Shown here: positions 6,609-14,583 of the stretch, in pieces
Position numbering within the stretch: position 1 is the first letter of the stretch
How the letters are laid out: each line of letters starts with the position of its first letter
Assembly (NCBI GenBank): GCA_947494865.1
Contig: CANMAT010000005.1
Coordinates: 1 to 21,211 of the forward strand
Length of the DNA stretch: 21,211 bases
Direction: 5' to 3'
Origin: Deltaproteobacteria bacterium
Lineage (GTDB): Bacteria; Myxococcota_A; Polyangia; Polyangiales; Ga0077539
Notes under the pieces: generated by a model
Database searches by the model: none
What the model saw: the letters and a program-made list of their open reading frames with translations, nothing else
Told to the model about the DNA's origin: nothing
Position numbers and translations under genes: made by a program

Positions 6609-9014
6609 TCACTTCGTGATGTCGTCGACGGCCTGCGCGTCGAGGAAGGGCCGGCACTTCTCGCAGAAGCGGCCGTTGGAGCCCGAGGCGACCTTGCTGT
6701 TCTCTCCGTACATGATGCACTTGCACTTCGCGCTGAGGCCCGTGAGGTTCTTCGTGGCGTCGCTGAAGACGGCCGCGTCGGCGCCGAACGCGCAGTGCGG
6801 GCCCTGGTGCCCGCGGCCGGTGTACTTCCACCCGTGGTCGCCGGCGGTGAGCCCCGGCGCCGGGGCCTTGAGCACCGCGCCGATGGTGTGCCCGAGCTCG
6901 TGCGCCATCACGTCGTTGGTGCTGTCGTTGGCGAGCTGCGCGATGAGCTGCAGGTTGGGCCGCGGGCCGTCGCTCTCGCCGAGAAACTCGCCGAGCGCCC
7001 AGAGCACCGTGTAGTTGAGCCGAACGCGCGCGCCCGCGTCGATCGCCGCGGCGGCGTCGGCGGGCATCTTGATGGTGACGACGTTGGTGTTGCTCACCCA
7101 GTCGATGTGCACGTGGTCGGCGGGCACCGCGCCCGACTTGCCCGCGTGGGGCCCCGCCGCGGCGAGCGACGTCCACGTGGCGCTGCGCACGGCGTCGGCG
7201 CCGTCTTGAATGGCCTTCGGAAACACGTTGGCCTGCCCGTTCACCGTGGTGATGTCGAGCTCGTGGCACCACGCCGTGGTCGCGCTCCCCGGCGGGAAGG
7301 GCACCTTCACGTGCGTGGTCTTCGAGAGGGTGTCGGCGGGCGTAGATTTGTGGGCCGTGGCGCCGCCGTCGAACTGCGTGTGACACAAGAGAACGTGCAC
7401 GCCGACGGGGTTCTTCGCGTCGTCGAACTTGCTGTGAAAATGGGCCTTGTTGTGGTCGCCGATGCACACGCAGCGCCCCGCGGGGAGGCCCATCATGGGC
7501 CCGTCGAACCAGGCGCCCGCGGGGGGCCCGTCGGCCTCGGTGAAGGCGAGCTCTTTGTACTTGTCGTAGCGCACGTGCACCTCTTCGAGGCACGCGGTGA
7601 TGCGCGCGAGCGAGGGCAGCGACATCGTGCTCGGGCGCGTCGCTTGATAGAAGAGCGCGCGCCAGTTCGTGAAGGTGAGGGTCTCGTCGTTGGCCTCGGG
7701 CGTGACGCCCACCGACACCGCGCACTGGTCACCGCCCGCGACGCCGAGCTCGAGCTCGATCACCGCGGCCTCGCCCTGCGCGCCGAGCGTCACCTTGCCC
7801 GTCGTGAGGGCGCCCACCACCTTCGCGTCGCGGAGCCCCGACGCCGCGGGCAGCGGCGAGTTTCGCTTGCTGGCGCGGGTGAACAGCACCTTCACGAAGA
7901 GCTCGTCGCCCTGCACCCCGACGCGGTCGCCGGCGGCGCGCGCGGCGTCGCCCGCGGCCCCCACGCGCACCGAGACCTTCGACCCGAGGCCGTCGCGGCC
8001 GCGGTCTTTCGTGGCGAGGTTGACGCGCTGCTCGATGGCCTTGTCGGGCGTCGGCTTCGCGGGGTTGTGAAACGCGGCTTTGTATTTTCGCTCGACCTTC
8101 GCCTCGCGCGCGCGGCCCGTCGCGCGCGTCCACTCGCGCACCACGAAGGGCGCCTCGGAGCTCACCTCGAAGGGCGCGGGCTTCGCGAGGGCGTGCTCGA
8201 CGGCGCCGTCGTCGCCGGTGTCTGCGGGCTGCGCGGCGCCGCCCTGCGCAACGGTGAACCGAAAGCCCTTCACGGGCTGCCCGGTGCGCGCGTGCAGCGC
8301 GCGCAGCCGCACCGAGCGCGGCCACACGGTGAACGCGCGGTTGCCGGTGTACACGTCGCCGTCGTAGGTGAAGCGAAACTCGAGCGTCCACGACGCCTCG
8401 GCCTCGGCCACGAGGGCGAGCTGCCAGGCGAAGGTCACGTCGCCGCTCGTCGAGACCGACCCGTCGGCCACGCGCGCGCCGTCGCGCAGCACCGTGAACG
8501 TCGCCGTAGACACCTTCGCGGCGCCGTCGCGCAGCCGCGCGCGGAGGCGCAGCGCGGAGTCTTCGAAGCAGTCGTCGCCCACCTCGCCCTCGACGGCGGC
8601 CTCGAGCTCCCACCGCGCGGGGGGCGCCACCGCGGGCGCGGGCTTCGCGTTCGACGGCTCGACGGGCTCGTCGGGGTCGACGGGCTCGTCGGGTCCGTCG
8701 GGCTCCTTGGGGCCCACGGGCGCGTCGGTGAACCTCTCGGCGAGGCTACGCTCGTACACGTAGAGGCGCTTGACGCAGAGGCCTTCGGCGGCGATGCGGA
8801 GCAGGGCGTCGGGGTCGTCGAAGGCGCGCGACGGATCGACGTCGAGCACGGCGCGCAGGGCGGCCTCGGCCCACGGGTCGCCGGCGAAGCGACGGAGCCA
8901 CGCCTCGGCGAGCGCGGGGGTCGCGAAGCGCACGCGCACAGCGCCCGGCACCGGGTCATCCCACGAGCAGAGTGTGAGCTCGCGGTACGCGTCCATCGAC
9001 AGAAGCTGCTTCAC
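6609..9014 (-). CDS. Putative zinc metallopeptidase, copy 1, with extra N-terminal domain (801 aa)
   Basis: The C-terminal domain has AHELGHT (H705, E706, H709), HGWKYTGRGHQGPHC (H727, H736, H740, C741), a CKCIMYGE segment (M768) and FCEKC (C784, C787), matching the 657-aa paralog position by position. The shared region starts near residue 134 and includes the VWPRSV, KYKAAF, VNLATKDRGRD, FTNWRALFYQ, AGRCV and NPVGVHVL blocks. Residues 1-95 (a helical-looking segment) and a Pro/Asp/Glu linker (about 96-133) are absent from the paralog and could be a targeting or docking module. No Sec signal peptide is seen. The start is GTG at 9014 with a GGGGAG 12 nt upstream; an ATG at 8996 is a fair alternative. 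It is the first gene of the minus-strand run, 88 bp after glmS. It could be a secreted effector or a cytoplasmic peptidase. Confidence 0.75.
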   Translation of the reverse strand: MKQLLSMDAYRELTLCSWDDPVPGAVRVRFATPALAEAWLRRFAGDPWAEAALRAVLDVDPSRAFDDPDALLRIAAEGLCVKRLYVYERSLAERFTDAPVGPKEPDGPDEPVDPDEPVEPSNAKPAPAVAPPARWELEAAVEGEVGDDCFEDSALRLRARLRDGAAKVSTATFTVLRDGARVADGSVSTSGDVTFAWQLALVAEAEASWTLEFRFTYDGDVYTGNRAFTVWPRSVRLRALHARTGQPVKGFRFTVAQGGAAQPADTGDDGAVEHALAKPAPFEVSSEAPFVVREWTRATGRAREAKVERKYKAAFHNPAKPTPDKAIEQRVNLATKDRGRDGLGSKVSVRVGAAGDAARAAGDRVGVQGDELFVKVLFTRASKRNSPLPAASGLRDAKVVGALTTGKVTLGAQGEAAVIELELGVAGGDQCAVSVGVTPEANDETLTFTNWRALFYQATRPSTMSLPSLARITACLEEVHVRYDKYKELAFTEADGPPAGAWFDGPMMGLPAGRCVCIGDHNKAHFHSKFDDAKNPVGVHVLLCHTQFDGGATAHKSTPADTLSKTTHVKVPFPPGSATTAWCHELDITTVNGQANVFPKAIQDGADAVRSATWTSLAAAGPHAGKSGAVPADHVHIDWVSNTNVVTIKMPADAAAAIDAGARVRLNYTVLWALGEFLGESDGPRPNLQLIAQLANDSTNDVMAHELGHTIGAVLKAPAPGLTAGDHGWKYTGRGHQGPHCAFGADAAVFSDATKNLTGLSAKCKCIMYGENSKVASGSNGRFCEKCRPFLDAQAVDDITK
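8659..8694 (-). repeat. 18-bp direct repeat in the Pro/Asp linker
   Basis: Two 18-bp units (8659-8676 and 8677-8694), differing only at the last base, encode the repeated acidic Pro linker around residues 107-120 of the 801-aa peptidase. The repeat suggests a length-variable flexible tether between the extra N-terminal domain and the shared region. Confidence 0.75.
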
Positions 9015-9102
9015 GTGCGTCGCGCGCTCCCCAACACCGACGCTCCTCGCGCGGCGGGTCGCGACGCTATCACGCCTCGGCGCGCGAGCGCCCGGCGCGT
9101 CG

Positions 9103-10929
<1,827 letters not shown>

Positions 10930-11079
10930 AACGTTTCGCCCTCACTGGCGCCTGGTTCGAGAGTTCTGCGATGGTTTGGGGGGGCCGAAGGTGCTCCGCA
11001 ACTCCCCTCGGGTGCAAGAGGTCGCGGGAACGTTTCGGGCCGAGCGGCCCGATGCGGGAGGCGGGTGGTCGAGAATCGA

Positions 11080-12627
11080 TCAGCGACGCGCGCGGCGGCG
11101 CGCTGCGAGGGCGATGCCCGCGAGGGCGAGGAGGTACGCCGAGGCGCGCGTGGGGGCGGGGCCCGGCACGTTGCAGCCGCAGCCCGAGCTCGCGCCGCCC
11201 GTCGAGGTGCCGCCCGTGGGGGGGGCGTCGTCGGCGGCGTCGGGCATCGACTGCGCGACGTCGTCGCCCACGTCGACGGTGACCATCGCGTCGACGGTGA
11301 CCATCGCGTCGACGGGCGAGGTGGGAACGTCGGCCGCGACGGGCGCGTCGACCGACACGGGCACGTCGGGCGGCACCACGGAGGCGTCGGGCGTCGCCGC
11401 GGGGCACGAGTTGGTGCCGGGCACGCAGAGCATCTGCCCGTTGCTGAGGCGCACGCCGCAGCGGTATCCGCGCGGGCACGTGCAGTCGTCGATGCACACC
11501 TGCGAACAGAACGTGCGAATCGACTGGCCGCTGGCGTTCACGAGGTTGAGGCAGGGCCCACCCGAGGCGCACTCGGTCGACCCGCGGCAGGGCTCGCCGA
11601 ACTGGGTCGTGCCGCCGGTCGGCGTGGAGGTGCTGCACGCGGCGGGGTCCCACACGTAGCTGCCTCCGCAGGTGCCCGAGGAGGGCCCCGTGGGCGTACC
11701 CGTCGCGCAGCGGTTGGTTGCGCCGCACCAGCCGCAGTTGTTCACCGGCGCGCAGGTGTCGCAGGTGGTGTACCGGGCGCAGGGATCGGTGGAGGTGCCC
11801 GCGTCGGGCACCGGGGCGGCGGTGCACTCCGAGGGCTGCCACGCGTAGCCGCCCGAGCACGCGCCCGCTCGGGGGCCAGCGGCGGTGCCCGTCGCGCAGC
11901 GCCCGGTGGCGCCGCACCAGCCGCAGTTGTTGACGGGCGTGCACCCCGCGCACGAGGTGTACGCCGCGCAGGGGTCCGTCGGAGGCGTGACGCCTGCGTC
12001 GGGCGCCGCGGCCCCCGACGGATAGATCGCGCAGACGCCGGCGGCGTCGTCGGGGTTGAGCGTGCGGAGCAGGCCGCCCGAGTACGAGGGGAACATCACC
12101 GCGCCGCGCACCGTGGTGTGATCGAGGCCGAGAAAGTGCCCCTCCTCGTGCGTCGCGATCGACTGCGCGTCGACGGTGTTGCCCGTGCCCGTGGTGCTCC
12201 AGCGAAAGCCCACGTTGTTGAACTGAATGTCGGCGTCGATGTAGTAGCCGCCGCTCGTCCACACGGGGGTCGTCACGCCGATGGTGGTGTTCACCGAGCC
12301 GAGCTCGGCGGGCCACGCGCCCGAGATCCACAGAAAGCTGTTCTCGCGGTCGCCCGCGCGCGCCGCGGTGACCGAGGTGTTGCCCGCGTTGGTGGCGCGC
12401 CACCGCGTGCACGTGGGCGCCGCCCAGGAGGCCATGCCCTGGTCGATGGCCGCCTGGCCGACCGTCGCGCCCAGCGAAGCGGGGATCGACGCGACGTTCA
12501 CCCGATACGCGATGGGGAGGCTCGCGGGGTTCCAGTTCGAACGCTGGCGGTTGAAGGCCTGCGCGCCTTGCGCGAGCGTGAGGGCCGCGACGAGCGCGGG
12601 CGCGAAGGCTCGGGTGCGCGCGCTCAT
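11080..12627 (-). CDS. Secreted matrixin-like (M10) metalloprotease with PSI-like repeats and MYXO-CTERM
   Basis: The protein (515 aa) has a Sec signal peptide (about 1-24, ending AQA). Its catalytic domain carries THEEGHFLGLDH (H160, E161, H164, H170), the HExxHxxGxxH metzincin zinc motif, and a Met-turn AVMFP (M178). NPDDAAGVCAIYP is the usual end of a matrixin catalytic domain. Two Cys-rich repeats (C220-C268 and C283-C331, both with PVNNCGWCGAT) resemble PSI/plexin-type modules. A third Cys-rich segment (C347-C408), a Pro/Val/Asp linker and the GCGC motif (C483, C485), hydrophobic helix (about 497-509) and RRRARR tail complete it. That tail is the MYXO-CTERM surface-sorting signal. The start overlaps the stop of the gene at 12624-13208 as ATGA, so the two are translationally coupled. 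It probably acts on the outer surface; the substrate is unknown. Confidence 0.9.
   Translation of the reverse strand: MSARTRAFAPALVAALTLAQGAQAFNRQRSNWNPASLPIAYRVNVASIPASLGATVGQAAIDQGMASWAAPTCTRWRATNAGNTSVTAARAGDRENSFLWISGAWPAELGSVNTTIGVTTPVWTSGGYYIDADIQFNNVGFRWSTTGTGNTVDAQSIATHEEGHFLGLDHTTVRGAVMFPSYSGGLLRTLNPDDAAGVCAIYPSGAAAPDAGVTPPTDPCAAYTSCAGCTPVNNCGWCGATGRCATGTAAGPRAGACSGGYAWQPSECTAAPVPDAGTSTDPCARYTTCDTCAPVNNCGWCGATNRCATGTPTGPSSGTCGGSYVWDPAACSTSTPTGGTTQFGEPCRGSTECASGGPCLNLVNASGQSIRTFCSQVCIDDCTCPRGYRCGVRLSNGQMLCVPGTNSCPAATPDASVVPPDVPVSVDAPVAADVPTSPVDAMVTVDAMVTVDVGDDVAQSMPDAADDAPPTGGTSTGGASSGCGCNVPGPAPTRASAYLLALAGIALAARRRARR
11271..11314 (-). repeat. 18-bp tandem repeat in the linker of the matrixin gene
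   Basis: Two identical 18-bp units (11271-11288, 11289-11306) and an 8-bp partial copy encode the duplicated VDAMVT of the low-complexity Pro/Val/Asp linker that precedes the MYXO-CTERM signal. Confidence 0.85.
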
Positions 12628-13208
12628 CGCGAGGCACCCGCGCGACGGGTGTGCGCCGCGAGGTCGGCGATGAGGTGCGCGAGCGACTCGGACGCGCTCG
12701 ACGCGACGGGCTCGAGGATCTGCATGCGACCGTCGACGACGCGGGCCAGCGTGAGGCCCGAGAGGTCGCGCGTGGCCACGGGCTCAGCGCCCTGCGGCGA
12801 CGTGACGAACCACGCCGACTGCGCCATCGCCGTGAGGTACACGACCCCGGCGCCCCGGCGGAGGCAGAGCACCACGTCTTGCCCCGGCTCGAGGTGCGCG
12901 TCGCCCGCGATGCGCGACACCAGGCCGTCGACCTCGCCGCCGAACTGCCGCAGCACGAGCTCGGCGGCGCCGCTGCCCTGCAGGTACTGCGTCACCGTGA
13001 GGCGCGTGAGGGTGAGAATCTGCGAGTGGTCTTCGTTCCAACGGCTCGTGGCGCCGCCCACCGTGGCGCGCACGACGAGGTCTGACATCGCCACGAGCTG
13101 CGGACGATCGAGCTGAATCGCTACGGTCGCCTCCGCGGGTGAAGAGAGGAACGTCGAGACCACGAGGGCGACTCCGAGGGCAGCCCGCTTCCACCAGGTG
13201 TTGTGCAC
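12624..13208 (-). CDS. Small exported protein paired with the matrixin-like protease
   Basis: This protein has no named function. I chose the GTG start at 13208 because a GGGAGG site (13219-13224) lies 10 nt upstream and because the product then begins with a clean signal peptide: N-terminal Lys/Arg, hydrophobic ALGVALVVSTFL, and AEA before TVAIQLD. An upstream ATG at 13256 is in frame but would bury that signal. The mature domain has LVAMSDLVVRATV, then SRWNEDHSQILTLTRLTV, then LRQFGGEVDGLVSRI, and EPGQDVVLCLR. This pattern recurs in small exported proteins encoded beside matrixin genes in other bacteria (from memory, not searched). It overlaps the matrixin gene by 4 nt (ATGA), so the two are likely made in fixed ratio. 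A pro-domain-like partner, inhibitor or co-secreted factor is possible. Confidence 0.8.
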   Translation of the reverse strand: MHNTWWKRAALGVALVVSTFLSSPAEATVAIQLDRPQLVAMSDLVVRATVGGATSRWNEDHSQILTLTRLTVTQYLQGSGAAELVLRQFGGEVDGLVSRIAGDAHLEPGQDVVLCLRRGAGVVYLTAMAQSAWFVTSPQGAEPVATRDLSGLTLARVVDGRMQILEPVASSASESLAHLIADLAAHTRRAGASR

Positions 13209-13218
13209 GAGACAACGA

Positions 13219-13224
13219 CCTCCC
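13219..13224 (-). promoter_or_regulatory. Ribosome binding site deciding the GTG start at 13208
   Basis: GGGAGG on the minus strand, 10 nt before the GTG. It favours the GTG over the in-frame ATG at 13256. Confidence 0.6.
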
Positions 13225-13272
13225 GAAAAAATGAACTGTAGAAGAAACGCGATCACGCGCGACCGCCGCTAC

Positions 13273-13301
13273 GTTACACACCGCGTGTGCGACGGCGTCA
13301 A
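13273..13301 (-). promoter_or_regulatory. Sigma70-like promoter for the small exported protein and matrixin pair
   Basis: On the minus strand, TTGACG (13296-13301), a 17-nt spacer and TGTAAC (13273-13278) match the -35 and -10 consensus at five and four of six positions. The predicted start of transcription is about 57 nt before the GTG at 13208. An inverted repeat CACAC-CGC-GTGTG (13277-13289) overlaps the -10 and spacer and could be an operator. Confidence 0.45.
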
Positions 13302-13337
13302 CTACGCCCCGCGCTCCTTCGCACACTGCCGAGGGTC

Positions 13338-13380
13338 TCCGCGCCCCGCGGCGCCGCGCAGCGAGGTCGCGGGGCGCGGA
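13338..13380. repeat. Perfect 13-bp inverted repeat in the divergent intergenic region
   Basis: TCCGCGCCCCGCG (13338-13350) and its exact reverse complement (13368-13380) flank a 17-nt loop. It lies between the divergent promoters of the matrixin pair and the Hpt/response-regulator pair. No T-run follows on either side, so it does not look like an intrinsic terminator. Confidence 0.85.
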
Positions 13381-13450
13381 TCGATGCCTTCCGTCGAGCT
13401 TTCGGTCACGTTTGGGCAGCCATGGGTCAAGTCTCGTGGGAGTCCCGCCG

Positions 13451-13479
13451 TTGACCTGTGCGTGACGACACACGACGAT
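13451..13479 (+). promoter_or_regulatory. Candidate sigma70-like promoter for the Hpt/response-regulator pair
   Basis: TTGACC (13451-13456) with a 17-nt spacer to GACGAT (13474-13479), ahead of the GTG start at 13508. The -35 is good (five of six) and the -10 weak (three of six). Confidence 0.3.
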
Positions 13480-13495
13480 TGTGAGAGACAACACG

Positions 13496-13501
13496 AAGGA
13501 G
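13496..13501 (+). promoter_or_regulatory. Ribosome binding site deciding the GTG start at 13508
   Basis: AAGGAG lies 6 nt before GTG 13508. An in-frame ATG at 13481 precedes this site and has no Shine-Dalgarno of its own, so the GTG is preferred. Confidence 0.6.
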
Positions 13502-13507
13502 CCCGCC

Positions 13508-13918
13508 GTGAGCGCCATTCACTCCACGATGACAGCGCCGATTGATGCTCCCGTCGACGTCGCGTCCCTCCGCGACCGGGTCGCGGGTCAGCGCGACCTG
13601 CTGCGCCGTTTGCTCGATGTGTTCCACGAGCAGTACCCCAGCCAGATCGCGCTCTTGCGCGCGGCCTCTGAGCAGGGCGTGGCGGCCGAGATGCGCCGGG
13701 CCGCGCACCGCCTCATCGGCACGCTGAGCTGCTTCAGCGCGACGCAGGCGATCGCCGCGGCGCGCGCCGTCGAGCAGGCGGCCGCACGCGACGAGATCGA
13801 AGCCGCCCGCGTCGGCATCGCCGCGATCGAGCGCGAGGTCACCCGCGCGATGCCGCTCCTCGCTCGCCTCGCAGCGCAGGGCTTCGAAGCCCCCGACGCC
13901 GGGCGCGGAGGCTCGTAG
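13508..13918 (+). CDS. Hpt (histidine phosphotransfer) domain protein
   Basis: This small helical protein of about 136 aa carries AHRLIGTLSCFSA, the H-x-x-x-G signature of an Hpt four-helix bundle. The His of HRLIG is the phospho-acceptor that relays phosphate between receiver domains. Alternating hydrophobic and Ala-rich helices (RDLLRRLLDVFHEQYPSQI before the His; AIAAARAVEQAAARDEIE after it) fit the fold. No kinase or receiver domain is fused. The GTG start is set by AAGGAG at 13496-13501. The gene stops 4 nt before the response-regulator gene at 13923, whose ribosome site lies inside this gene's end, so they are a coupled pair and likely phosphotransfer partners. The cognate hybrid kinase is not in the window. 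Confidence 0.85.
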   Translation: MSAIHSTMTAPIDAPVDVASLRDRVAGQRDLLRRLLDVFHEQYPSQIALLRAASEQGVAAEMRRAAHRLIGTLSCFSATQAIAAARAVEQAAARDEIEAARVGIAAIEREVTRAMPLLARLAAQGFEAPDAGRGGS

Positions 13919-13922
13919 CGCG

Positions 13923-14576
13923 ATGACAACGGAGTCTGTCTTCCCCTTGCGAAGGGTGCTCGTCGCCGACGACGACCCGGTCTCACGGCTGCTCCTCGAG
14001 GCCACCCTGCGCGACCTCGGCTACGAGGTGAAGGCCGTGACCGACGGCGTCGAAGCGCTCATCGAGCTGGGCCACGCCGACGGCCCCCAGGTGGCCATTC
14101 TCGACTGGGAGATGCCCGGCATGAGCGGCCCCGAGGTGTGCCGCGAGGTGCGCGCGCGCCGCCCCACGGCCCCCGTCTACCTCGTGCTGGTGACCGTGCG
14201 CGGCGGCACCTCGAACGTCGTGGCGGGCCTTCGCAGCGGCGCCAACGACTACCTCACCAAGCCCTTCGACCGCGACGAGTTCGCGGCGCGCCTCGCGGTG
14301 GCCACGAGCTTTCTCTCGATGCAGGTGTCGCTCGCCCACCGCGTGCACGAGCTCGAGCACGCCCTCGCCCACATCAAGACCCTCCGCGGGCTTCTCCCGA
14401 TCTGCGCCTGGTGCAAGAAGATCCGCGACGATGGCAACTACTGGCGCCAGGTCGAAGACTACGTAGCCCACCACACCGACGCGCGCTTCACCCACGGCAT
14501 CTGCCCGAGCTGCGAGGAGCGCCTCGACGACGAGGCCGAGCAGCTCAACGCGAGCGTGCCGCCGCGCGACGGCTGA
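13923..14576 (+). CDS. Response regulator with C-terminal CxxC-x29-CxxC domain
   Basis: A 217-aa protein with a receiver domain at about 9-130: acidic pocket D16-D18, phospho-acceptor D61 in AILDWEMPG, T91 and K113 in YLTKPF. A short helix (about 135-155, HELEHALAHIKTLRG) links to a compact output module, LLPICAWCKKIRDDGNYW through THGICPSCEERL. This carries C161, C164, C194 and C197 with H183, H184 and H191 nearby. The module is a recurring C-terminal domain of response regulators and PAS proteins in deltaproteobacterial-type genomes. Its four Cys look like a zinc site, but its function is not established. It has no DNA-binding or enzymatic output motif. A GGAGG at 13907-13911 supports ATG 13923. 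It converges on sppA with only 7 bp between the stops. Confidence 0.9.
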   Translation: MTTESVFPLRRVLVADDDPVSRLLLEATLRDLGYEVKAVTDGVEALIELGHADGPQVAILDWEMPGMSGPEVCREVRARRPTAPVYLVLVTVRGGTSNVVAGLRSGANDYLTKPFDRDEFAARLAVATSFLSMQVSLAHRVHELEHALAHIKTLRGLLPICAWCKKIRDDGNYWRQVEDYVAHHTDARFTHGICPSCEERLDDEAEQLNASVPPRDG

Positions 14577-14583
14577 CCGCACA

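Noticed and set aside
11036..11051. CGGGCC-GAGC-GGCCCG hairpin as a terminator after the matrixin gene
   Set aside because: The stem is only 6 bp with a GC loop, and no T-run follows on the minus strand. Hairpins this short are frequent in such GC-rich DNA.
10930..11079. glmS ribozyme or riboswitch upstream of glmS
   Set aside because: The glmS ribozyme is known mainly from Gram-positive lineages, and I could not see its conserved core in the 150-bp leader.
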